A stretch of 64,000 bases of DNA from Chlorocebus sabaeus (Eukaryota > Chordata > Mammalia > Primates > Cercopithecidae), in contig NW_027328092.1 of the NCBI RefSeq assembly GCF_047675955.1, positions 620,001 to 684,000 of the forward strand, written 5' to 3'. Shown piece by piece: positions 8,404 through 20,065 of the stretch. Positions within the stretch are counted from its first letter, which is position 1, and each line of letters starts with the position of its first letter. A program made the translations under genes and the position numbers. The notes below the pieces were generated by a model, which was not told where the DNA came from, did no database searches, and was given only the letters and a program-made list of their open reading frames with translations.

Positions 8404-9775
8404 GGTGAAAAAGGAAATAACTTCCGTTAAAAAACAGGAAAGAAGCTTTCTGAGAAACTGCTTTGTGTTCTGCTAATTCATCTCAAGAGTTACAGCTTTC
8501 CCCTCAAGCAGTCTTTCGCTAAGACTGTTCTTGGGGAATTTGCAAAGTGATATTTGGAAGCCCATAGAGGGCTATGGTGAAAAAAGAAGTATCTTCCGTT
8601 AAAAAGTGGAAAGAATCTTTCTGAGAATCTGCTTTGTGTTCTGTTAATTCATCTCACAGTGTTACAAATCTCTCCTCAAGTAACCTTTAGCTAAGGCTGA
8701 TCTTGTGGAATTTGGAAAGTGATATTTGGAAGCCCATAGGGGGCTATGGTGAAAAAGGAAGTATCTTCCGTTAAAATCTGGAAGAAGATTTCTGAGAAAC
8801 TACTTTGTGTTCTGTTAATTCATCTCAGAGACTTACATCTTTCCCCTCATGAAGCCTTTCCCTAAGACTCTTCTTGTGGAATTTGCAAAGTGATATTTCG
8901 AAGCCCACAGAGGGCTATGGTGAAAAAGGAGATATCCTAAGATAAAAACTGAAGAGAAACTTTCTGAGAAACTGCTCTGTATTCTCTTAATTCATCTCAC
9001 AGAGTTACTGCGTTCCCCTCAAGAAGCCTTTCGCTAAGACTGTTCTTGTGGAATTTGAAAAGTGATATTTGGAAGCCCATAGAGGGTTATGGTGAAAAAG
9101 GAAAATCTTCCCTTAAAAACTGGAAAGAAGCTTCCTGAGAAACTGCTTTGTGTTCGGTTAATTCAACTCACAGTTACTGCTTTCTCCTCAAAAAGCCTTT
9201 CGCTAACACTGTTCTTATGCAATTTGCAAAGTGATATTTGTAAGCCCTTAGAGGGTTAAGGTGAAAAAGGACATATCTACCGTTAAAAACTGTAAAGAAG
9301 CTTTCTGAGAAACTGCTCTGTGTTCTGTTAATTCATCTCACAGTGTTACAGCATTCCCTTCAGGAAGCCTTTCGCTAAGTCTGTTCTTGTGGAATATTCA
9401 AGGTGATATCTGGAAGCCCATAGAGTGCTATGGTGAAAAAGGAAATATCTTCCGTTAAAAACTGGAAAGAAGCTTTCTGAGAAACTGCTCTGTGTTCTGT
9501 TAATTCATCTCACAGAGTTACAGCTTTCCCCTCAAGAAGCCTTTCGCTAAGACTGTTCTTGTGAAATTTGCACATTGATATCTGGAAGTCCATACAGGGC
9601 TACGGTGTAAAAGGAAATATCTTCCGATAAAAACTGGAAGGAAGCTTTATGAGAAACTGCTTTGTGTCCTGTTAATTCATCTCACAGAGTTACAGCCTTC
9701 CCTTCAAGATGCCTTTCGCTAAGACTCTTCTTGTGGAATTGGCAAAGTGTTATTTGGAAGCCCGTAGAGGTCTAC
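8233..9775 (+). repeat. HOR copy C4, 9-mer deletion variant (1,543 bp)
   Basis: Starts as M1 (CTTCCTTTAAAAACTGG), becomes M8 after CACAGAG and continues M9-M16. The 1,201 bp missing relative to C3 equal exactly M1-M7, that is seven monomers, so phase is kept. M13 retains the TTTGTAAGCCC form of the left-end copies. Confidence 0.94.
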
Positions 9776-12519
9776 GGTGAAAAAGGAAATATCTTCCTTT
9801 AAAAACTGGAAAGAAGCTTTCTGAGAAACTGCTTTGTGTTCTGTTAATTCATCTCACAGAGTCACTGCTTTCACCTCAAGAATCCTTTCGCTGAGACTCT
9901 TCATGTGGAAATTTCATAGTGATATTTTCAAGCCCATAGAGGGCTAAGGTGAAAAAGGAAATATCCTAAGATAAAAACTGAAAAGAAGCATTCTGAGAAA
10001 CTACTTTGTGTTCTGTTAATTCATCTCACAGTGTTACAGCTTTGCCCTCAAGAAGCCTTTCGCGAAGACACTTCTTGTGGAATTTGCAAAGTGATATTTG
10101 GAAGCCCATAGAGGGCTATGGTGAAAAAGGAAATATCTTTTGTTAAAAACTGAAAGAGGCTTTCTGAGAAACTGCTCTGTGTTCTATTAATTCATCTCAC
10201 AGAGTTACTGCTTTCCCAGAAAGAAGCCATTCTCTAAGATTCTTCTTGTGGATTTTTCAAAGTGATATTGGAAGCCCATAGAGGGCTATGGTGAAAAAGG
10301 GAATATCTTCCGTTAAAAACTGGAAAGAATCTTTCTGAGAAACTACTTTGTGTTCTGTTAATTCATCTCACAGAGTTACAGCTTTCCCCTCAAGAAGCCT
10401 TTCGCTAAGACTGTTCTTCTGGAATTTTGAAAGTGATATTTGGAATCCCATAGAGGGCTATGGTGAAAAAGGAAAGATCTTCCGTTAAAAACTGGAAAGA
10501 ACCTTTCTGAGAAATTGCTTTGTGTTCTTTTAATTCATCTCACAGAGTTACTGCGTTCCTCTCAAGAAGCCTTTCGCTAAGACTGTTCTTGTGGAATTTG
10601 CAAAGTGATATTTGGAAGCCCATATAGGGTTATGGTGAAAAAGGAAATATCTTCCGTTAAAAACTGGAAAGAAGCATTCTGAGAAACTGCTTTGTGTTCT
10701 CTTAGTTCATCTCACAGAGTTACAGCTTGCCCCTCTAGAAGCCTTTCGCTAAGACTGTTCTTGTGGAATTTGCAAAGTGACATTTGGAAGCCCATAGTGG
10801 GCTATGGTGAAAAAGGAAATATCCTAAGATAAAAACTGAAAAGAAGCTTTCTGAGAAACTGCCTTGTGTTCTGTTAATTCATCTCACAGGGTTACAGCTT
10901 TCTCCACAAGAAGCCTTTCGCTAAGACTGTTCTTGTGGAATTTCAAAGTGATATTTGTAAAGCCATAGAAGGATATGATGAAAAAGGAAATATCTTCTGT
11001 TAAAAACTGGAAAGAAGCTTTCTGAGAAACTGCTTTGTGTTCTGTTAATTCATCTCACAGAGATACAGCTTTCTCCTCAAGAAGTTTTCGCTAAGACTGT
11101 GCTTCTGGAATTTGGAAAGTGATATTTGGAAGCCCATAGAGGGCTACGGTGAAAAAGGAAATAACTTCCGTTAAAAAACAGGAAAGAAGCTTTCTGAGAA
11201 ACTGCTTTGTGTTCTGCTAATTCATCTCAAGAGTTACAGCTTTCCCCTCAAGCAGTCTTTCGCTAAGACTGTTCTTGGGGAATTTGCAAAGTGATATTTG
11301 GAAGCCCATAGAGGGCTATGGTGAAAAAAGAAGTATCTTCCGTTAAAAAGTGGAAAGAATCTTTCTGAGAATCTGCTTTGTGTTCTGTTAATTCATCTCA
11401 CAGTGTTACAAATCTCTCCTCAAGTAACCTTTAGCTAAGGCTGATCTTGTGGAATTTGGAAAGTGATATTTGGAAGCCCATAGGGGGCTATGGTGAAAAA
11501 GGAAGTATCTTCCGTTAAAATCTGGAAGAAGATTTCTGAGAAACTACTTTGTGTTCTGTTAATTCATCTCAGAGACTTACATCTTTCCCCTCATGAAGCC
11601 TTTCCCTAAGACTCTTCTTGTGGAATTTGCAAAGTGATATTTCGAAGCCCACAGAGGGCTATGGTGAAAAAGGAGATATCCTAAGATAAAAACTGAAGAG
11701 AAACTTTCTGAGAAACTGCTCTGTATTCTCTTAATTCATCTCACAGAGTTACTGCGTTCCCCTCAAGAAGCCTTTCGCTAAGACTGTTCTTGTGGAATTT
11801 GAAAAGTGATATTTGGAAGCCCATAGAGGGTTATGGTGAAAAAGGAAAATCTTCCCTTAAAAACTGGAAAGAAGCTTCCTGAGAAACTGCTTTGTGTTCG
11901 GTTAATTCAACTCACAGTTACTGCTTTCTCCTCAAAAAGCCTTTCGCTAACACTGTTCTTATGCAATTTGCAAAGTGATATTTGGAAGCCCTTAGAGGGT
12001 TAAGGTGAAAAAGGACATATCTACCGTTAAAAACTGTAAAGAAGCTTTCTGAGAAACTGCTCTGTGTTCTGTTAATTCATCTCACAGTGTTACAGCATTC
12101 CCTTCAGGAAGCCTTTCGCTAAGTCTGTTCTTGTGGAATATTCAAGGTGATATCTGGAAGCCCATAGAGTGCTATGGTGAAAAAGGAAATATCTTCCGTT
12201 AAAAACTGGAAAGAAGCTTTCTGAGAAACTGCTCTGTGTTCTGTTAATTCATCTCACAGAGTTACAGCTTTCCCCTCAAGAAGACTTTCGCTAAGACTGT
12301 TCTTGTGAAATTTGCACATTGATATCTGGAAGTCCATACAGGGCTACGGTGTAAAAGGAAATATCTTCCGATAAAAACTGGAAGGAAGCTTTATGAGAAA
12401 CTGCTTTGTGTCCTGTTAATTCATCTCACAGAGTTACAGCCTTCCCTTCAAGATGCCTTTCGCTAAGACTCTTCTTGTGGAATTGGCAAAGTGTTATTTG
12501 GAAGCCCGTAGAGGTCCAC
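9776..12519 (+). repeat. HOR copy C5, 16-mer (2,744 bp)
   Basis: Full M1-M16 order. First copy with TTTGGAAGCCC in M13, the form kept in the rest of the window. M15 has the GAC form and the end is GTCCAC, a combination shared only with C13. Confidence 0.94.
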
Positions 12520-14920
12520 GGTGAAAAAGGAAATATCTTCCTTTAAAAACTGGAAAGAAGCTTTCTGAGAAACTGCTTTGTGTTCTGTTAATTCATCTCA
12601 CAGAGTCACTGCTTTCACCTCAAGAATCCTTTCGCTGAGACTCTTCATGTGGAAATTTCATAGTGATATTTTCAAGCCCATAGAGGGCTAAGGTGAAAAA
12701 GGAAATATCCTAAGATAAAAACTGAAAAGAAGCATTCTGAGAAACTACTTTGTGTTCTGTTAATTCATCTCACAGTGTTACAGCTTTGCCCTCAAGAAGC
12801 CTTTCGCGAAGACACTTCTTGTGGAATTTGCAAAGTGATATTTGGAAGCCCATAGAGGGCTATGGTGAAAAAGGAAATATCTTTTGTTAAAAACTGAAAG
12901 AGGCTTTCTGAGAAACTGCTCTGTGTTCTATTAATTCATCTCACAGAGTTACTGCTTTCCCAGAAAGAAGCCATTCTCTAAGATTCTTCTTGTGGATTTT
13001 TCAAAGTGATATTGGAAGCCCATAGAGGGCTATGGTGAAAAAGGGAATATCTTCCGTTAAAAACTGGAAAGAATCTTTCTGAGAAACTACTTTGTGTTCT
13101 GTTAATTCATCTCACAGAGTTACAGCTTTCCCCTCAAGAAGCCTTTCGCTAAGACTGTTCTTCTGGAATTTTGAAAGTGATATTTGGAATCCCATAGAGG
13201 GCTATGGTGAAAAAGGAAAGATCTTCTGTTAAAAACTGGAAAGAACCTTTCTGAGAAATTGCTTTGTGTTCTTTTAATTCATCTCACAGAGTTACTGCGT
13301 TCCTCTCAAGAAGCCTTTCGCTAAGACTGTTCTTGTGGAATTTGCAAAGTGATATTTGGAAGCCCATATAGGGTTATGGTGAAAAAGGAAATATCTTCCG
13401 TTAAAAACTGGAAAGAAGCATTCTGAGAAACTGCTTTGTGTTCTCTTAGTTCATCTCACAGAGTTACAGCTTGCCCCTCTAGAAGCCTTTCGCTAAGACT
13501 GTTCTTGTGGAATTTGCAAAGTGACATTTGGAAGCCCATAGTGGGCTATGGTGAAAAAGGAAATATCCTAAGATAAAAACTGAAAAGAAGCTTTCTGAGA
13601 AACTGCCTTGTGTTCTGTTAATTCATCTCACAGGGTTACAGCTTTCTCCACAAGAAGCCTTTCGCTAAGACTGTTCTTGTGGAATTTCAAAGTGATATTT
13701 GTAAAGCCATAGAAGGATATGATGAAAAAGGAAATATCTTCTGTTAAAAACTGGAAAGAAGCTTTCTGAGAAACTGCTTTGTGTTCTGTTAATTCATCTC
13801 ACAGAGATACAGCTTTCTCCTCAAGAAGTTTTCGCTAAGACTGTGCTTCTGGAATTTGGAAAGTGATATTTGGAAGCCCATAGAGGGCTACGGTGAAAAA
13901 GGAAATAACTTCCGTTAAAAAACAGGAAAGAAGCTTTCTGAGAAACTGCTTTGTGTTCTGCTAATTCATCTCAAGAGTTACAGCTTTCCCCTCAAGCAGT
14001 CTTTCGCTAAGACTGTTCTTGGGGAATTTGCAAAGTGATATTTGGAAGCCCATAGAGGGCTATGGTGAAAAAGGAAATATCCTAAGATAAAAACTGGGAA
14101 GAATCTTTCTGAGAAATTGCTTTGTGTTCTGTTAATTCATCTCACAGAGTTACTGCATTCGCCTCAAGAAGCCTTTCGCTAAGACTGTTCTTGTGGAATT
14201 TGAAAAGTGATATTTGGAAGCCCATAGAGGGTTATGGTGAAAAAGGAAAATCTTCCCTTAAAAACTGGAAAGAAGCTTCCTGAGAAACTGCTTTGTGTTC
14301 GGTTAATTCAACTCACAGTTACTGCTTTCTCCTCAAAAAGCCTTTCGCTAACACTGTTCTTATGCAATTTGCAAAGTGATATTTGGAAGCCCTTAGAGGG
14401 TTAAGGTGAAAAAGGAAATATCTACCGTTAAAAACTGTAAAGAAGCTTTCTGAGAAACTGCTCTGTGTTCTGTTAATTCATCTCACAGTGTTACAGCATT
14501 CCCTTCAGGAAGCCTTTCGCTAAGTCTGTTCTTGTGGAATATTCAAGGTGATATCTGGAAGCCCATAGAGTGCTATGGTGAAAAAGGAAATATCTTCCGT
14601 TAAAAACTGGAAAGAAGCTTTCTGAGAAACTGCTCTGTGTTCTGTTAATTCATCTCACAGAGTTACAGCTTTCCCCTCAAGAAGCCTTTCGCTAAGACTG
14701 TTCTTGTGAAATTTGCACATTGATATCTGGAAGTCCATACAGGGCTACGGTGTAAAAGGAAATATCTTCCGATAAAAACTGGAAGGAAGCTTTATGAGAA
14801 ACTGCTTTGTGTCCTGTTAATTTATCTCACAGAGTTACAGCCTTCCCTTCAAGATGCCTTTCGCTAAGACTCTTCTTGTGGAATTGGCAAAGTGTTATTT
14901 GGAAGCCCGTAGAGGTCTAC
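12520..14920 (+). repeat. HOR copy C6, 14-mer with V (2,401 bp)
   Basis: M1-M9, then V (14064-14235), then M13-M16. M10-M12 are absent. M14 is the GGAAATATC form and M16 has TTAATTTATC. First 14-mer of the window. Confidence 0.94.
14064..14235 (+). repeat. Variant monomer V (172 bp) in copy C6
   Basis: Sits between M9 and M13. The start AAATATCCTAAGATAAAAAC resembles M7 and M2. Next come CTGGGAAGAATCTTTCTGAG and GAGAAATTGCTTTGTG, then TACTGCATTCGCCTCAAG, which is found in no other monomer. The right third, from CCTTTCGCTAAGAC to GAGGGTTATG, equals M12. It differs from M12 at many left-half sites, so it is not simply M12 brought next to M9 by deletion. Confidence 0.93.
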
Positions 14921-17321
14921 GGTGAAAAAGGAAATATCTTCCTTTAAAAACTGGAAAGAAGCTTTCTGAGAAACTGCTTTGTGTTCTGTTAATTCATCTC
15001 ACAGAGTCACTGCTTTCACCTCAAGAATCCTTTCGCTGAGACCCTTCATGTGGAAATTTCATAGTGATATTTTCAAGCCCATAGAGGGCTAAGGTGAAAA
15101 AGGAAATATCCTAAGATAAAAACTGAAAAGAAGCATTCTGAGAAACTACTTTGTGTTCTGTTAATTCATCTCACAGTGTTACAGCTTTGCCCTCAAGAAG
15201 CCTTTCGCGAAGACACTTCTTGTGGAATTTGCAAAGTGATATTTGGAAGCCCATAGAGGGCTATGGTGAAAAAGGAAATATCTTTTGTTAAAAACTGAAA
15301 GAGGCTTTCTGAGAAACTGCTCTGTGTTCTATTAATTCATCTCACAGAGTTACTGCTTTCCCAGAAAGAAGCCATTCTCTAAGATTCTTCTTGTGGATTT
15401 TTCAAAGTGATATTGGAAGCCCATAGAGGGCTATGGTGAAAAAGGGAATATCTTCCGTTAAAAACTGGAAAGAATCTTTCTGAGAAACTACTTCGTGTTC
15501 TGTTAATTCATCTCACAGAGTTACAGCTTTCCCCTCAAGAAGCCTTTCGCTAAGACTGTTCTTCTGGAATTTTGAAAGTGATATTTGGAATCCCATAGAG
15601 GGCTATGGTGAAAAAGGAAAGATCTTCCGTTAAAAACTGGAAAGAACCTTTCTGAGAAATTGCTTTGTGTTCTTTTAATTCATCTCACAGAGTTACTGCG
15701 TTCCTCTCAAGAAGCCTTTCGCTAAGACTGTTCTTGTGGAATTTGCAAAGTGATATTTGGAAGCCCATATAGGGTTATGGTGAAAAAGGAAATATCTTCC
15801 GTTAAAAACTGGAAAGAAGCATTCTGAGAAACTGCTTTGTGTTCTCTTAGTTCATCTCACAGAGTTACAGCTTGCCCCTCTAGAAGCCTTTCGCTAAGAC
15901 TGTTCTTGTGGAATTTGCAAAGTGACATTTGGAAGCCCATAGTGGGCTATGGTGAAAAAGGAAATATCCTAAGATAAAAACTGAAAAGAAGCTTTCTGAG
16001 AAACTGCCTTGTGTTCTGTTAATTCATCTCACAGGGTTACAGCTTTCTCCACAAGAAGCCTTTCGCTAAGACTGTTCTTGTGGAATTTCAAAGTGATATT
16101 TGTAAAGCCATAGAAGGATATGATGAAAAAGGAAATATCTTCTGTTAAAAACTGGAAAGAAGCTTTCTGAGAAACTGCTTTGTGTTCTGTTAATTCATCT
16201 CACAGAGATACAGCTTTCTCCTCAAGAAGTTTTCGCTAAGACTGTGCTTCTGGAATTTGGAAAGTGATATTTGGAAGCCCATAGAGGGCTACGGTGAAAA
16301 AGGAAATAACTTCCGTTAAAAAACAGGAAAGAAGCTTTCTGAGAAACTGCTTTGTGTTCTGCTAATTCATCTCAAGAGTTACAGCTTTCCCCTCAAGCAG
16401 TCTTTCGCTAAGACTGTTCTTGGGGAATTTGCAAAGTGATATTTGGAAGCCCATAGAGGGCTATGGTGAAAAAGGAAATATCCTAAGATAAAAACTGGGA
16501 AGAATCTTTCTGAGAAATTGCTTTGTGTTCTGTTAATTCATCTCACAGAGTTACTGCATTCGCCTCAAGAAGCCTTTCGCTAAGACTGTTCTTGTGGAAT
16601 TTGAAAAGTGATATTTGGAAGCCCATAGAGGGTTATGGTGAAAAAGGAAAATCTTCCCTTAAAAACTGGAAAGAAGCTTCCTGAGAAACTGCTTTGTGTT
16701 CGGTTAATTCAACTCACAGTTACTGCTTTCTCCTCAAAAAGCCTTTCGCTAACACTGTTCTTATGCAATTTGCAAAGTGATATTTGGAAGCCCTTAGAGG
16801 GTTAAGGTGAAAAAGGAAATATCTACCGTTAAAAACTGTAAAGAAGCTTTCTGAGAAACTGCTCTGTGTTCTGTTAATTCATCTCACAGTGTTACAGCAT
16901 TCCCTTCAGGAAGCCTTTCGCTAAGTCTGTTCTTGTGGAATATTCAAGGTGATATCTGGAAGCCCATAGAGTGCTATGGTGAAAAAGGAAATATCTTCCG
17001 TTAAAAACTGGAAAGAAGCTTTCTGAGAAACTGCTCTGTGTTCTGTTAATTCATCTCACAGAGTTACAGCTTTCCCCTCAAGAAGCCTTTCGCTAAGACT
17101 GTTCTTGTGAAATTTGCACATTGATATCTGGAAGTCCATACAGGGCTACGGTGTAAAAGGAAATATCTTCCGATAAAAACTGGAAGGAAGCTTTATGAGA
17201 AACTGCTTTGTGTCCTGTTAATTTATCTCACAGAGTTACAGCCTTCCCTTCAAGATGCCTTTCGCTAAGACTCTTCTTGTGGAATTGGCAAAGTGTTATT
17301 TGGAAGCCCGTAGAGGTCTAC
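14921..17321 (+). repeat. HOR copy C7, 14-mer with V (2,401 bp)
   Basis: Same structure as C6. M1 carries GAGACCCTTCATG, shared with C8 and C12. M4 has ACTACTTCGTG. M14 is GGAAATATC and M16 has TTAATTTATC. It opens a 14-16-16 triad (C7-C9). Confidence 0.94.
16465..16636 (+). repeat. Variant monomer V in copy C7
   Basis: The same 172-bp V as in C6, including CTGGGAAGAATC and CATTCGCCTC, between M9 and M13. Confidence 0.92.
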
Positions 17322-20065
17322 GGTGAAAAAGGAAATATCTTCCTTTAAAAACTGGAAAGAAGCTTTCTGAGAAACTGCTTTGTGTTCTGTTAATTCATCT
17401 CACGGAGTCACTGCTTTCACCTCAAGAATCCTTTCGCTGAGACCCTTCATGTGGAAATTTCATAGTGATATTTTCAAGCCCATAGAGGGCTAAGGTGAAA
17501 AAGGAAATATCCTAAGATAAAAACTGAAAAGAAGCATTCTGAGAAACTACTTTGTGTTCTGTTAATTCATCTCACAGTGTTACATCTTTGCCCTCAAGAA
17601 GCCTTTCGCGAAGACACTTCTTGTGGAATTTGCAAAGTGATATTTGGAAGCCCATAGAGGGCTATGGTGAAAAAGGAAATATCTTTTGTTAAAAACTGAA
17701 AGAGGCTTTCTGAGAAACTGCTCTGTGTTCTATTAATTCATCTCACAGAGTTACTGCTTTCCCAGAAAGAAGCCATTCTCTAAGATTCTTCTTGTGGATT
17801 TTTCAAAGTGATATTGGAAGCCCATAGAGGGCTATGGTGAAAAAGGGAATGTCTTCCGTTAAAAACTGGAAAGAATCTTTCTGAGAAACTACTTCGTGTT
17901 CTGTTAATTCATCTCACAGAGTTACAGCTTTCCCCTCAAGAAGCCTTTCGCTAAGACTGTTCTTCTGGAATTTTGAAAGTGATATTTGGAATCCCATAGA
18001 GGGCTATGGTGAAAAAGGAAAGATCTTCCGTTAAAAACTGGAAAGAACCTTTCTGAGAAATTGCTTTGTGTTCTTTTAATTCATCTCACAGAGTTACTGC
18101 GTTCCTCTCAAGAAGCCTTTCGCTAAGACTGTTCTTGTGGAATTTGCAAAGTGATATTTGGAAGCCCATATAGGGTTATGGTGAAAAAGGAAATATCTTC
18201 CGTTAAAAACTGGAAAGAAGCATTCTGAGAAACTGCTTTGTGTTCTCTTAGTTCATCTCACAGAGTTACAGCTTGCCCCTCTAGAAGCCTTTCGCTAAGA
18301 CTGTTCTTGTGGAATTTGCAAAGTGACATTTGGAAGCCCATAGTGGGCTATGGTGAAAAAGGAAATATCCTAAGATAAAAACTGAAAAGAAGCTTTCTGA
18401 GAAATTGCCTTGTGTTCTGTTAATTCATCTCACAGGGTTACAGCTTTCTCCACAAGAAGCCTTTCGCTAAGACTGTTCTTGTGGAATTTCAAAGTGATAT
18501 TTGTAAAGCCATAGAAGGATATGATGAAAAAGGAAATATCTTCTGTTAAAAACTGGAAAGAAGCTTTCTGAGAAACTGCTTTGTGTTCTGTTAATTCATC
18601 TCACAGAGATACAGCTTTCTCCTCAAGAAGTTTTCGCTAAGACTGTGCTTCTGGAATTTGGAAAGTGATATTTGGAAGCCCATAGAGGGCTACGGTGAAA
18701 AAGGAAATAACTTCCGTTAAAAAACAGGAAAGAAGCTTTCTGAGAAACTGCTTTGTGTTCTGCTAATTCATCTCAAGAGTTACAGCTTTCCCCTCAAGCA
18801 GTCTTTCGCTAAGACTGTTCTTGGGGAATTTGCAAAGTGATATTTGGAAGCCCATAGAGGGCTATGGTGAAAAAAGAAGTATCTTCCGTTAAAAAGTGGA
18901 AAGAATCTTTCTGAGAATCTGCTTTGTGTTCTGTTAATTCATCTCACAGTGTTACAAATCTCTCCTCAAGTAACCTTTAGCTAAGGCTGATCTTGTGGAA
19001 TTTGGAAAGTGATATTTGGAAGCCCATAGGGGGCTATGGTGAAAAAGGAAGTATCTTCCGTTAAAATCTGGAAGAAGATTTCTGAGAAACTACTCTGTGT
19101 TCTGTTAATTCATCTCAGAGACTTACATCTTTCCCCTCATGAAGCCTTTCCCTAAGACTCTTCTTGTGGAATTTGCAAAGTGATATTTCGAAGCCCACAG
19201 AGGGCTATGGTGAAAAAGGAGATATCCTAAGATAAAAACTGAAGAGAAACTTTCTGAGAAACTGCTCTGTATTCTCTTAATTCATCTCACAGAGTTACTG
19301 CGTTCCCCTCAAGAAGCCTTTCGCTAAGACTGTTCTTGTGGAATTTGAAAAGTGATATTTGGAAGCCCATAGAGGGTTATGGTGAAAAAGGAAAATCTTC
19401 CCTTAAAAACTGGAAAGAAGCTTCCTGAGAAACTGCTTTGTGTTCGGTTAATTCAACTCACAGTTACTGCTTTCCCCTCAAAAAGCCTTTCGCTAACACT
19501 GTTCTTATGCAATTTGCAAAGTGATATTTGGAAGCCCTTAGAGGGTTAAGGTGAAAAAGGACATATCTACCGTTAAAAACTGTAAAGAAGCTTTCTGAGA
19601 AACTGCTCTGTGTTCTGTTAATTCATCTCACAGTGTTACAGCATTCCCTTCAGGAAGCCTTTCGCTAAGTCTGTTCTTGTGGAATATTCAAGGTGATATC
19701 TGGAAGCCCATAGAGTGCTATGGTGAAAAAGGAAATATCTTCCGTTAAAAACTGGAAAGAAACTTTCTGAGAAACTGCTCTGTGTTCTGTTAATTCATCT
19801 CACAGAGTTACAGCTTTCCCCTCAAGAAGCCTTTCGCTAAGACTGTTCTTGTGAAATTTGCACATTGATATCTGGAAGTCCATACAGGGCTACGGTGTAA
19901 AAGGAAATATCTTCCGATAAAAACTGGAAGGAAGCTTTATGAGAAACTGCTTTGTGTCCTGTTAATTCATCTCACAGAGTTACAGCCTTCCCTTCAAGAT
20001 GCCTTTCGCTAAGACTCTTCTTGTGGAATTGGCAAAGTGTTATTTGGAAGCCCGTAGAGGTCTAC
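17322..20065 (+). repeat. HOR copy C8, 16-mer (2,744 bp)
   Basis: Full M1-M16 order. It carries a linked marker set: CACGGAGTC in M1, TTACATCTTTGCC in M2, TTTCCCCTCAAAAAG in M13 and GAAACTTTC in M15. C12 and C15 carry the same set. Private or rare: GGAATGTC in M4, ACTACTCTGTG in M11. Confidence 0.94.

Noticed and set aside
14064..14235. V as a simple M10/M12 fusion by deletion
   Set aside because: The left half of V matches neither M10 nor M12 over its length and holds private bases, so a two-parent fusion does not account for it.
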